DNA of 63,435 nucleotides, from NCBI GenBank assembly GCA_035626855.1, contig DASPMW010000106.1, forward strand, positions 1-63,435, read 5' to 3'. Position numbers and translations under genes: made by a program. The notes beneath the pieces were generated by a model. That model was not told the origin of the DNA. It ran no database searches and saw only the letters and a program-made list of their open reading frames with translations. This stretch comes from JAPWJZ01 sp035626855 (GTDB taxonomy: Bacteria > Pseudomonadota > Alphaproteobacteria > Micavibrionales > UBA2020). Within the stretch, counting starts at the first letter, position 1. Each line of letters starts with the position of its first letter. Below, piece by piece: positions 31,820 through 40,978 of the stretch.

Positions 31820-33901
31820 TTACTTGGCACCGCTCTCCCGCCACCACATCCAGACCGCGCCGAGCAGAATAATTAATAAACTCAAGGCATTGGGCAGGAG
31901 TGCGAGACTCTCGATATTATCGATCGTATAAGCCGAGTTGCGCTTCATGCCGATCCAGTCATCGCCGCCCATCGCGCGGACATTCGACGAGACGTCCCGC
32001 AGCGCGAAATCCCGATTCTCCTGGAACCAGACGATCCCGCCGCCTGTCGCGTGGATGACGGGCTTCAGCTTTTCCTCGGTCGTATGGACATCGGCGAATT
32101 CCTCGTTGCGGGCCGAGCCTACGACGACGAATGCCTTCTTGAGGCCGTTGTCGAAGCTGTAAATGCCGTGATCGGGCGCCTGCACATTCGCGCGGATCCA
32201 GCCAGGTTCCTTGTCCGTCATTTTAACAAGTGACTGCGCGCCGGAGGGTGCGGTCATCATCACCGTCTTTTCCTCGGGCGTCAGGTCGCGCTCGGACACG
32301 GTAATCGTGTTGCCGCGGGCTTCGGCCTTGATGAAGTCGTCCTCGAGCTCCGGTTCCTTCATGAGCCAGTGGGCGAGATTGCGCAGGAGCTCGGTGTAAG
32401 GGCCGGACTGGCCGCCGATGCCCTTGCCCCAGAGCCAGACGTTGTCCGAGGCGAGCACGGCGGCGCGGCCCTCCGCCACTTTGTCGATGACCAGCAGCGG
32501 GCGGCCGTCGATGCCGGTCATGAGCGTTTCGCCGCGCTGTTTCATGGTTTCGGCCTGCGCGTACCACTGGCCCCATTTCTTTTCGCGGAACTGGCGCATC
32601 AGGTCGGCGGTGATCGGGTGCTGCGCGCCGAGTGTCGAGAGCACGGGGCGGAATGGCAGGCGCGCAGTTTCGCCGCCCGTCGCCACCAGCGGCAGCTGGC
32701 TGTCAAGCGCCGCGCTGATGCTGCCGCCCGTAATGCCGAACTGTTTCGCCTCCGCCGTGCCGAGCGCCATGAGGAACGCCCCGCCCTGCCGGATGTAATT
32801 GGCGATATTCGTGAAGTAGGAAGGCTGCATGACCATGTTATATGCCTGGTAGCGGTCGAAGACGATCAGGTCGAAGTCCTTGATCTTTTTCTCGAACAAT
32901 TCCTCGACCGGGAAGACAATCAGCGACAACTGGTTCGGCGGCGTGGCATCCATCGATTCCGGCGAGCGCAGGATGGTGAAATGCACGAGGTCGATCGCGG
33001 GATCGGATTTCAATAGGTTGCGCCAGGCGCGTTCGCCCATATGCGGAGAGCCGGAGACCAGGAGCACGCGCAAACGGTCGCGGATGCCGTTGACGATGAC
33101 GGGCGCGCTGTTATTCCCGCCAGAAAGCTCGCCTTCCTCCACCGGCATCACGAATTCGAGGATGTTCTGGCCGGGATGGGAAATGCGGAAGCTGAATTCG
33201 CGTTCCTCGTTCGGCATCAGGCTTGCGACCTGCTCCGTCTGGCCGTCCTGCTTGATCGTGACGGTCGAGGGGGCATTCATGCTGCGGCCGAATTCCTCCA
33301 CCTTTACGCGGACGGTGACGTTTTCATTCAGCACGCCGTATTTAGGCGCGGCGACGACGGTGATCTTGCGGTCGAATTCCTTTCTGGTGCCGGTCAGCAC
33401 GGCATGAAAGGGACCGAGCCGGTCGAGCGCGCCGAGATCCTTCGGCACGTCATGCACCTGGCCGTCGGTGATGAGTACCGTGCCGGCAACCTGCGACATC
33501 GGGATGGTCGAGAGATTGTTACGCAGGAGGGTGAACAGGTTTGTTGATTCACTTTCCTGCGCCGTTGAGGAGCGGATGACCACTGGCTCGACATTCGACT
33601 TCTTGGCGAGCGTGGACTGGATATATTGCAGCGCTTCTTCGGCCACCTTGTCCCTGCCGCCGAGCTTCTGGCTGGGGCTGTCGTCCAGGATGATGACCAG
33701 CTTGTCAGGCAACCCCTGGCGGATTTCGTTCAGGATGACGGGGTTCAGCAACACCCCGATCAGGATAAAAAAGAACGCGGCGCGCCAGAAGAAATCGCGC
33801 ATCCGGCGGAAGACGGCCAGCGTCAGCGCGAACACCCCGAGCAGGCCGAGATAGATGTACCAGAATTGCGGCAGGTAGGGCGACCATTCGAAGGTTGTCA
33901 T
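31820..33901 (-). CDS. Membrane protein with amidotransferase-like domain (MoxR-operon type)
   Basis: A 693-residue protein with two N-terminal transmembrane segments, a von Willebrand-like region (LVIILDDSPSQ), a glutamine-amidotransferase-like domain (RVLLVSGSPHMG; GGAFLMALG) and a C-terminal membrane anchor (ALSLLIILLGAVWMWW). Such proteins are the last gene of MoxR / DUF58 / BatA operons in alphaproteobacteria and are thought to act in envelope maintenance; no reaction is known. It overlaps the DUF4159 gene by four bases. Confidence 0.82.
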   Translation of the reverse strand: MTTFEWSPYLPQFWYIYLGLLGVFALTLAVFRRMRDFFWRAAFFFILIGVLLNPVILNEIRQGLPDKLVIILDDSPSQKLGGRDKVAEEALQYIQSTLAKKSNVEPVVIRSSTAQESESTNLFTLLRNNLSTIPMSQVAGTVLITDGQVHDVPKDLGALDRLGPFHAVLTGTRKEFDRKITVVAAPKYGVLNENVTVRVKVEEFGRSMNAPSTVTIKQDGQTEQVASLMPNEEREFSFRISHPGQNILEFVMPVEEGELSGGNNSAPVIVNGIRDRLRVLLVSGSPHMGERAWRNLLKSDPAIDLVHFTILRSPESMDATPPNQLSLIVFPVEELFEKKIKDFDLIVFDRYQAYNMVMQPSYFTNIANYIRQGGAFLMALGTAEAKQFGITGGSISAALDSQLPLVATGGETARLPFRPVLSTLGAQHPITADLMRQFREKKWGQWYAQAETMKQRGETLMTGIDGRPLLVIDKVAEGRAAVLASDNVWLWGKGIGGQSGPYTELLRNLAHWLMKEPELEDDFIKAEARGNTITVSERDLTPEEKTVMMTAPSGAQSLVKMTDKEPGWIRANVQAPDHGIYSFDNGLKKAFVVVGSARNEEFADVHTTEEKLKPVIHATGGGIVWFQENRDFALRDVSSNVRAMGGDDWIGMKRNSAYTIDNIESLALLPNALSLLIILLGAVWMWWRESGAK

Positions 33902-36642
33902 TGGCGATGCAACCTTTCGAGGATGTAGGGCACGTGGACCTGGTCGGATTTATAATTGCCGGCAAGCGCCATCATCATGACGTTGACGCCGAAGCGGTAT
34001 GCCATTTCGCGCTGCATCTCCCCGCCCGGCACGACGGGGAAGCGTGCGCGGTCTTCGTAGCTTTGCGACCAGGCGGCCGCCCAGTCATTGCCGCCGATGA
34101 GCGCGGCGGTGACGCCGTCGTTATTCGCGCTCGGCTCCTTCTCCATCCACAGATGTCCGCCGCCATAGGCGCCCGGGAATTCATCGAGCAGGTAAAAAGT
34201 CTTGGTCAGGATGTCGCCGCGCGCGACTTCCTTCAGCTCCGGCAGATTGATGCCGGCCAACACCGTGCGCAGCTGCTTGGTGCCGATGGTCGCGTTCCTG
34301 ACCTCGCCGTTCTGATCCGCGAATTGCTGGTCGCGCGTGTCGAACAGCACCAGGCCGCCCTGCGCCATGTAATTGGCAATGTTGCGCGCGGCGACCGTCG
34401 AGAGGGGCGGCTGCACGGGCGTCATCGGCCAGTAGATCATCGGGTAGAAATAAAGCGGGTCGGCGGCGAGGTTCACGCCGCGCACGCCCTTGATCCTGAT
34501 CGTGGTGCGGCTGTTGATGACCTGCATCAGGCCCATGAGGCCGTTATAGCTGACCATATCGAGGCCGCTGTCGCCGGTCTCGACATAGGCGAGGTAGATA
34601 TTGGAGGAAAGATCGATGGCGGTCATTTCATCCTGCGCCTGCGCAGGCGCAGCGCCGAGCAGCGCCGCGAAAACAATCACGGCCGCGCCGCGGCGCACCT
34701 GCGCGAAGGCGCCGCGCATCCAGAGCGTGAGGAGCGTGTCCACGAGCAGCAGCAGGAGCGCCCATTTCAGGAAATCGGGTTTCATGCCCCGCTCGCCGGA
34801 GAGTTTGTATTCGTCAACCGTGACGCCCGCCGGAATATCGCCGAGCGCCACCATCTGCGGCAGCGCGTCGCCCAGGTTGAAGACCGAAAACTGTTTTTCC
34901 GTCCCGTACAGCCCGGGGGGCGTGACAGCGGTGGGGGTAAAGCCTTTTTTCGGGTCGAGCGCAGAAATGATGGATTTCGGTCCCGGCGGTTGCAGTTTGC
35001 CGAAGCCGTCCAGCACCATAAAGGGCGAGAGCAGGGATTCAGCTTTGTAATCGCTGATGCCGGTCGAGAGCGAAATCATGCGCTGCAGCGCGGCGACGTA
35101 CAGGCCCGAATAGCAGAAATTCGACCAGTCGGTGCCGGCGGTGGTGTGGATCAGCACGATCTCGCCCTTGCCGATGGCGGCACCCGTCAGCAGCGGCGTG
35201 CCGTCGTCCAGCTGGAGCCAGGTATGCTCGAAGGTTTCGGGCGTCGGCTCCGCCAGCACCTGACGCGTGACGAGCACATCGGGCGGAACTTCCAGGCCCA
35301 GCAGCGGGCTGCCCTCCGGGATCGTCTGGTTCAGCTTGACCGGCTTTTCCCAGGTCATCGCGCCCTCAAGCGCGCGCAGGCCGAACCGCAACCGAACGGG
35401 CAGCAGCGGATCCTCCGGATTGGCGGCGAGGTTGGGGCCGGCGAAGCGGATGAGGAAACCGCCTTGCTCCACCCATTTCAGCAGGTCAACGCGCTCGATC
35501 GCTGTGAGCGGCGCAGCGTCCGGCCAGATGATCGCGGAGAGCGACTTGCCGAGCAGCTTGTCGACATCGTCGATTTCAAGCCCGCCACCGGTTTCGAGCG
35601 CGCGTTTCAGGTAATAGACCTCGTTCAGGAAGCTGTCGCTTTCCTTATGGGCGATATCGGCGATGATGCCGACCGGGCGCTGCTGCCACTGTGAATCCGT
35701 CAGGTAAGTGGCGGAGGCCATCGGCGTGCGCTGCAGCCCGATACGGCTGACCTTGCTGCGCATCTCGTTCAGCACGTCCCATTTCACGTCGGTCGTGCGC
35801 TGGCCGGCGCCGAATTCAACCTTGACGTTGTCGAGTACGCTGCCGTCCGGCGCATAGGCCGCGAGTAGCTGCGCCTCCTGCGTGAGCGCGCCGTTCAGCC
35901 GCTCAACGGTCAGGTCGAGGGAGCCGGGCTTTACAGCCTTTTTCCGCAGGATATAGGGCGTGTTGACTTTCTCGTCCTTCACGAGGGTCAGGCCGCCGCC
36001 GGGACGCAAGGCATCCATGAAGGCGCGGCCATCCGCGGTCTGCTGCGTGACGCCGTCGCTGAGGAAGACGGTATGCGAAATCTTGTGCTTGCCATTCACC
36101 TCCGCGGCGAGCGCGGCGGCGGCTTGGTGATCGGTCGGCCAGGCGACAGGCTTCAGGTGCGCGGCGAAGGCTTGCGCCTCACCCTCCTCCATCGGCCCGA
36201 AATAATGCAGCTTGCCGTCGCCTTCGTCGGCCGCGGTCAGCAGGAAGATCACAGGGCGGTCAGAGCGGCGCACCTGCGAGAGGAACTCCCGCAGCTTTTC
36301 CTGCCGCTGCAGCCAGTTCGCCGCGGATGCCCAGCCGTTATCGATGGCGACCATCACGTTGCCGCCGGACCCTGGCAGTCCGGCGGACAGCTTCATGATC
36401 GGCTCCGCCATCGCGAAGATGAAAAGCGCAACGATGATCGAGCGCAGCAGCAGCAGCCACCAGGGCGTATGCGCCGGCGTGCGCAAATCGGTTTTCAGGT
36501 CCTGCAGCAGGAAGAAGGCGGGAAACTTGACGGCCTTGGGACGCGGCGGCATGACCCGCAGGATCCACCACAGCACCGGAATGCCGGCCAGCGCAGCGAG
36601 CAGGAAGGGTGAGAGGAAACTGAGGCCAGCGAGGGAAAACAT
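33898..36642 (-). CDS. BatA-type membrane protein with DUF4159 domain
   Basis: A 914-residue protein. The N-terminal BatA/aerotolerance region has two membrane helices (SFLSPFLLAALAGIPVLWWI; WWLLLLRSIIVALFIFAMAE) followed by a von Willebrand-like stretch. The C-terminal roughly 220 residues are DUF4159-like (AYVETGDSGLDMVSYNGLMG; YMAQGGLVLFDTRDQQ; DEFPGAYGGGHLWME). It lies between DUF58 and the amidotransferase-like gene with junctions of TAAATG and ATGA, so the three are translated together. The function is not established. Confidence 0.88.
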   Translation of the reverse strand: MFSLAGLSFLSPFLLAALAGIPVLWWILRVMPPRPKAVKFPAFFLLQDLKTDLRTPAHTPWWLLLLRSIIVALFIFAMAEPIMKLSAGLPGSGGNVMVAIDNGWASAANWLQRQEKLREFLSQVRRSDRPVIFLLTAADEGDGKLHYFGPMEEGEAQAFAAHLKPVAWPTDHQAAAALAAEVNGKHKISHTVFLSDGVTQQTADGRAFMDALRPGGGLTLVKDEKVNTPYILRKKAVKPGSLDLTVERLNGALTQEAQLLAAYAPDGSVLDNVKVEFGAGQRTTDVKWDVLNEMRSKVSRIGLQRTPMASATYLTDSQWQQRPVGIIADIAHKESDSFLNEVYYLKRALETGGGLEIDDVDKLLGKSLSAIIWPDAAPLTAIERVDLLKWVEQGGFLIRFAGPNLAANPEDPLLPVRLRFGLRALEGAMTWEKPVKLNQTIPEGSPLLGLEVPPDVLVTRQVLAEPTPETFEHTWLQLDDGTPLLTGAAIGKGEIVLIHTTAGTDWSNFCYSGLYVAALQRMISLSTGISDYKAESLLSPFMVLDGFGKLQPPGPKSIISALDPKKGFTPTAVTPPGLYGTEKQFSVFNLGDALPQMVALGDIPAGVTVDEYKLSGERGMKPDFLKWALLLLLVDTLLTLWMRGAFAQVRRGAAVIVFAALLGAAPAQAQDEMTAIDLSSNIYLAYVETGDSGLDMVSYNGLMGLMQVINSRTTIRIKGVRGVNLAADPLYFYPMIYWPMTPVQPPLSTVAARNIANYMAQGGLVLFDTRDQQFADQNGEVRNATIGTKQLRTVLAGINLPELKEVARGDILTKTFYLLDEFPGAYGGGHLWMEKEPSANNDGVTAALIGGNDWAAAWSQSYEDRARFPVVPGGEMQREMAYRFGVNVMMMALAGNYKSDQVHVPYILERLHRQ

Positions 36643-37524
36643 TTACGTCTTCCCCTTCTTGACCGCGAGATCGTCGTAGAGGCGCGTCAGCACGTCTTCC
36701 GGCTTCGCGGCCGTGTTTGTATGAAAGAATTTCCAGCCTATGCGCCGCGCGAGTTCCGCAAGCTTGTCCTGATGGGCGAGGAAGCGGCGGTGGTATTCTT
36801 CCGCGATTGCCTCCACCTGGGGCACGTCGATGGGGGCGGCGCCCGACGCCTCGATATCGTAGAATTTCGTGCGGCCCTTGAAGGGCAGGTTCTTCTCGGA
36901 CGGATCGTAGACCTGCACCAGACTTCCGCTGACGCCCCGCAGCGCCAGCTTCTGGCAGAAATGCGCCACTTGCTCGACGGGGTAATAGAAGTCGCTGATC
37001 AGGATTGCCTCGGACCGCGCGGCAATCGCGCGGCCGGTTTCGGCCATCTGCTTCTGGACCGGAAGATATTCGAAAATGCGCTGCACGGAATTGTAATTGG
37101 TCTGCGGCGCAAGATCGGTGCCAAGCAGGCTGACCTGTTCGCCGCCGTTCAGCGTCACGATGGCAAGCGCGAGCAGCAACGTTTCGGCGAATTCCTTTTT
37201 CGTCGGCAGGTTCTTGTAGCCGCGATAGTTCATGGATTCCGTTGCGTCGCGGTAAAGCCACAGTGTCTGCGAAGCTTCCCACTCCATCTGGCGGACGAAA
37301 GCTTCGCCGCGCTTGGCGGATTGCCGCCAGTCGATGTCGCGGCGCTGGTCGCCGGGCTGGTACTGGCGGAACTGCCAGAAGCTTTCGCCCTGCCCGACGC
37401 GCCGGCGGCCATGGACGCCCTTCATGAAGGTATGCGCGACCTTTTCGGCCTCGAGCAGCAGCCCGGGCAGTTTCCCCGCAAGGCGTTCGGCTTCCGCCAG
37501 CGTCTTGTGGTCGTTGGTCGTCAC
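36643..37524 (-). CDS. DUF58 domain protein
   Basis: A 293-residue protein with the DUF58 pattern: GRRRVGQGESFWQFRQYQPGD, RRDIDWRQSAKRG, FVRQMEWEASQTLWLYRDAT. DUF58 proteins accompany MoxR AAA ATPases and von Willebrand proteins and probably scaffold them. No MoxR gene is adjacent here: the upstream neighbour is an RsmB-type methyltransferase overlapping by ATGA (37521-37524). Confidence 0.9.
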   Translation of the reverse strand: MTTNDHKTLAEAERLAGKLPGLLLEAEKVAHTFMKGVHGRRRVGQGESFWQFRQYQPGDQRRDIDWRQSAKRGEAFVRQMEWEASQTLWLYRDATESMNYRGYKNLPTKKEFAETLLLALAIVTLNGGEQVSLLGTDLAPQTNYNSVQRIFEYLPVQKQMAETGRAIAARSEAILISDFYYPVEQVAHFCQKLALRGVSGSLVQVYDPSEKNLPFKGRTKFYDIEASGAAPIDVPQVEAIAEEYHRRFLAHQDKLAELARRIGWKFFHTNTAAKPEDVLTRLYDDLAVKKGKT

Positions 37525-38822
37525 GCCGCCGCCTCCGATTTGTTGCGCACCAGGACAGCCGCGAAAAAGCCGTCGGTGTCGTGCTGCGCGGGGGTGAGCT
37601 TGAGGTAATCGCCGGCGCCCTTGATGTCCACCAGTTCCTTCGCCGGCTTCAGCGTGAATTCGGGATGCGCGGCGAGGAAGGTTTCCACCTGCCGCTCATT
37701 TTCATCCGGCAGCAGCGAACAGGTCGCGTAAACGAGGCGCCCGCCCGGCTTCACCATCCGGTAGGCAGAGTCGATAATGTTTTTCTGCAAGGGCACGAGC
37801 GAGGAGATGCCGGGGCCGAGCATGCGCCAGCGCTTGTCGGGGTCGCGCCGCCAGGTGCCGACGCCCGTGCAGGGCGCATCCACTAGGACGAGGTCGAAGT
37901 GCCTCTCGTGCCGTTTCACATACTTGTCCCGCTCCGATGTCAGCGCGCGGGTTTCGATGTTGTGCAGCCCTGCGCGGCGGAAACGTTCCTTGGCCCGCTC
38001 GAGACGCTTGTCGAGCACGTCCATCGCAACGATGCGGCCCTTGTTGTTCATCGACGCGCCAAGCGCGAGCGTCTTGCCACCCGCTCCCGCGCAGAAATCG
38101 GCGACCTGTTCTCCTGGTTTTGCCTGGGCGAGGAGCGCGACCATCTGCGAGCCTTCGTCTTGAATCTCAACGAGGCCGTTTTTATAAAATTCATGCTGCG
38201 CAATCGGCGGGCGGTTGCGCATGCGGATACAAAGCGGGGAAATTTTGCCTGGCTCCGCATCCAGTCCGTCGCGGCGGAATTCGGCCAGCAGCTCGTCGCG
38301 CGACGCCTTGATCGCATTGACGCGAAGATCGAGCGGCGCAGGCGTCATCATCGCCTGCAGCTCGTTTTCAAGGTTCGGCCCGAGCACTTCCTTCAGGAGC
38401 GGGTATGCCCATTCGGGACACTCGAGGCGCTCGCGCTCCGGCATTTCCGGCGTCTCGAGCCCCTTGCCCATCAGCGCGCGGGTAAGGTCACGCTCCGGCT
38501 TGGTCATTTCGAGCGGCGCATATTGCGCGCCCGAGAAAATCTCGTTGACCGCTTTCGCGTCGAATTCCTTGTGCAGGATCAGGTCGGCGATGGTCAGCGT
38601 GCGCGCGTCGACGCGGCCGCCGTTCTGCGTGATCCACCAGGACAGGCGGTGATATTCGCGCATGACGCGAAAGAAGCGCAGCTGGATCGCCGCGCGATCC
38701 TTCGAGCCGATGAAGCGGCGGTTGCGGAAGTAAAAGCTGGCGACCGCGTCGGCCGGTTTTTCGACGGCGAGAACTTCGGTCAATATCTCGATAACCGCCT
38801 GTATTCTTGCAGCTGGTGTCAT
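37521..38822 (-). CDS. RsmB/NOP-family rRNA m5C methyltransferase
   Basis: A 433-residue SAM-dependent cytosine-C5 RNA methyltransferase. It has an N-terminal helical domain, the SAM loop DFCAGAGGKTLALG, motif IV with catalytic Cys in DAPCTGVGTWRRDP, and motif VI with the second Cys in YATCSLLPDEN. It differs from the classical RsmB at 47545 in lacking a clear NusB-like domain. It starts 21 bases after the IMPDH-like gene and overlaps the DUF58 gene. The RNA target is unknown. Confidence 0.88.
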   Translation of the reverse strand: MTPAARIQAVIEILTEVLAVEKPADAVASFYFRNRRFIGSKDRAAIQLRFFRVMREYHRLSWWITQNGGRVDARTLTIADLILHKEFDAKAVNEIFSGAQYAPLEMTKPERDLTRALMGKGLETPEMPERERLECPEWAYPLLKEVLGPNLENELQAMMTPAPLDLRVNAIKASRDELLAEFRRDGLDAEPGKISPLCIRMRNRPPIAQHEFYKNGLVEIQDEGSQMVALLAQAKPGEQVADFCAGAGGKTLALGASMNNKGRIVAMDVLDKRLERAKERFRRAGLHNIETRALTSERDKYVKRHERHFDLVLVDAPCTGVGTWRRDPDKRWRMLGPGISSLVPLQKNIIDSAYRMVKPGGRLVYATCSLLPDENERQVETFLAAHPEFTLKPAKELVDIKGAGDYLKLTPAQHDTDGFFAAVLVRNKSEAAA

Positions 38823-38843
38823 GGCGGCATTGGCCTTTGCTGG

Positions 38844-40226
38844 TTATTTCGCGCGAACGAATTCGGCGTATTCGCGCAAGTCGCGGAGGTCCTTCGCGCC
38901 GAGATAGGCCATTGAGGTGCGCAGGCCGGTCACGAGCTGGTTGACCATATGCGTAACGGAGCCGCGATAGGGAACGGAGGTATCGACCGGGTCTTCGTCG
39001 ATGCGGTAAGGATCGGCGACCTGCGTCGTATGCGACGGGCGGTGCTGGGCCTTGGCCATCGGATTGACGACCTTGTAGGCGTTGCCGCCCTGATACACGA
39101 CCTCGCCGGGCGCTTCGTCCGTGCCGGCGAAAAGATGGCTCATGACGACGCTTTCGGCACCCGCGGCCAGCGCCTTTACGAGCGCGCCCGCGTCCTCCAC
39201 GCCGCCATCGACGAGAACGGGGATATCCTGCATCTCGCACTGCTCGACAACCGCGAGAATGGCGGAGAATTGCGGCACGCCGATGCCAAGCTGCCCGCGC
39301 AGCACGGCGCCGGGCATCGGGCCCATGCCGACCTTGATCGCATCCGCGCCCGCGTCGATGAGGCTGCGGGCGGCATTCGCCGTCGCGACGTTGCCCGCGA
39401 CGATCTGCACTTCGCTGGAGCGCTGCTGCCGGATGCGGCTGACGGTTGCCGCCACTTCCTTGGTATGACCGTGGGCGACGTCGATGAAGACGACATCGAG
39501 ACCTGCGTCGGTCATGGCGGCGGCGCGGTCGAGCGCGTCCTTGCCAATAGCGATCGCGGCCCCCACGCGCAGGCGGCCGAACTGGTCGCGCGCGGCCGCC
39601 GGGAAGCGCGACAGTTTCTCGATATCTTTCACCGTGACAAGGCCGGTGAGCTTGCCCTGGTCATCGGTCACGACGATTTTTTCGATGCGGTGCTCGTGCA
39701 GCAATTGCTTCACATGCGCCATGTTGGGCTTGCCCTTCACCGTGACGACCTGTTTGGTCATCAGCTCGCTCACGGGCTTGGCGAAGTCCTCGAAGAAGCG
39801 CAGGTCGCGATTGGTGATGATGCCGACCACTTTCTGCGACGGCTGCTCGATAACGGGCAGGCCGGAGATTTTGTAGGTGGTCATGAGGTCGAGCGCCTCG
39901 GCCACGCTGGACTCAGGCGAGACGGTAATGGGGCTCTGAACGATTTCGCCCTCCGCGCGCTTGACGCGGCGCACCTCTTCCACCTGTTTGCCGAGCGGCA
40001 TGTTGTCGTGAATGACGCCGAGACCGCCCGCCTGCGCAATCGTGATCGCCATGGGGCTTTCCGTGACGTTGTCAGACCCAGCCGCGACAAGGGGGATGTT
40101 CAGTTCGATCGATTTCGTAAGCCGGCTCTTGAGGCTGACCTCGCCCGGCTTGATGTTGGTTTCACCGGGCAGCAGCAGCACGTCCGAGAAATTCAGCTGC
40201 TCTTTGATTGTCGCGTTTCTTTTCAT
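38844..40226 (-). CDS. IMP dehydrogenase homologue lacking the catalytic cysteine
   Basis: A 460-residue IMPDH/GMP reductase-family TIM barrel with two CBS domains (about residues 95-210). IMPDH oxidises IMP to XMP through a Cys in the GSICTTR loop. Here the loop reads VGMGPMPGAVLRGQLGIG, with Ala where Cys should be. The RYF dyad in the flap is also not found; that region reads NPMAKAQHRPSHTTQ. Substrate-phosphate and barrel blocks (IPVLVDGGVEDAG; VFIDVAHGH) remain. It may be an inactive regulatory paralogue or have another reaction. Confidence 0.82.
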   Translation of the reverse strand: MKRNATIKEQLNFSDVLLLPGETNIKPGEVSLKSRLTKSIELNIPLVAAGSDNVTESPMAITIAQAGGLGVIHDNMPLGKQVEEVRRVKRAEGEIVQSPITVSPESSVAEALDLMTTYKISGLPVIEQPSQKVVGIITNRDLRFFEDFAKPVSELMTKQVVTVKGKPNMAHVKQLLHEHRIEKIVVTDDQGKLTGLVTVKDIEKLSRFPAAARDQFGRLRVGAAIAIGKDALDRAAAMTDAGLDVVFIDVAHGHTKEVAATVSRIRQQRSSEVQIVAGNVATANAARSLIDAGADAIKVGMGPMPGAVLRGQLGIGVPQFSAILAVVEQCEMQDIPVLVDGGVEDAGALVKALAAGAESVVMSHLFAGTDEAPGEVVYQGGNAYKVVNPMAKAQHRPSHTTQVADPYRIDEDPVDTSVPYRGSVTHMVNQLVTGLRTSMAYLGAKDLRDLREYAEFVRAK

Positions 40227-40276
40227 ATTTCCCCCAAAGCGCCGCAGAACGCGGGCCGCCGTTTAACCGCCTGATT

Positions 40277-40978
40277 TTAGCCCCGGAACCCCATTGCCAC
40301 AACATACATTTCCGCTGAATCGCTGCGGCTGGCATGGGGTTTAACGTGCTTCACTCGCGTAAAATCTTTTTTCAGCTGCTTGAGCAGCGTCTCGGAGGAC
40401 CCACCCTGGAACACCTTGCACAGGAAGGTCCCGCCGGGCACGAGGATTTCATGCGCGAATTCATATGCCGCCTCGGCCAGCATCATGATGCGGATATGGT
40501 CGGTTTCACGGTGGCCCATCGTCGGCGGCGCCATGTCTGACATAACGACATCGGCCTTGCCGCCCACGGCATCGGTCAGTTTCTGTGGCGCATCGTTATC
40601 CATAAAATCAAGCTTGAAGAAAATCGCTTCGGCGACCGGTTTCATGTCGAGGTAATCGATTGCGACCACCTTGCCGCCGGTTTTCTTGGGCTTGACGATT
40701 TCGCACGCGACCTGCGTCCAGCCGCCCGGCGCCGCGCCCAGATCGATGACGCGCATCCCCGCCTTGAACAGGTTCAGGTCGTCATGCATCTGCTGAATTT
40801 TGTAGGCGGCGCGGCTGTGGAAGCCGTCACTCTTCGCCTGCGCGACGTAAGGATCGTTCAGTTGCCGCTCCAGCCAGCGCGCGGAGGAAATGCTGCGCTT
40901 GGCGCGCGTCTTCACACGCACTTTTTTCTGTGCGCCGCGCGGGTTGCGGGGTTTGGAGGGGGGCTTTTTGTCGGTCAC
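40277..40978 (-). CDS. rlmE: 23S rRNA U2552 2'-O-methyltransferase RlmE
   Basis: RlmE (FtsJ/RrmJ) methylates U2552 late in 50S assembly. The 233-residue protein has the SAM loop VIDLGAAPGGWTQVA, the catalytic Asp in MSDMAPPTMGH and Lys in FLCKVFQGG. It has a basic N-terminal extension (KKPPSKPRNPRGAQKKVRVK) typical of the alphaproteobacterial form. It overlaps the upstream membrane gene by ATGA. Confidence 0.95.
   Translation of the reverse strand: MTDKKPPSKPRNPRGAQKKVRVKTRAKRSISSARWLERQLNDPYVAQAKSDGFHSRAAYKIQQMHDDLNLFKAGMRVIDLGAAPGGWTQVACEIVKPKKTGGKVVAIDYLDMKPVAEAIFFKLDFMDNDAPQKLTDAVGGKADVVMSDMAPPTMGHRETDHIRIMMLAEAAYEFAHEILVPGGTFLCKVFQGGSSETLLKQLKKDFTRVKHVKPHASRSDSAEMYVVAMGFRG

Noticed and set aside
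33895..35694. A 599-codon plus-strand frame opposite the DUF4159 gene
   Set aside because: Composition is typical of antisense shadow frames (His, Arg, Gly rich) and it overlaps a protein with recognisable domains.
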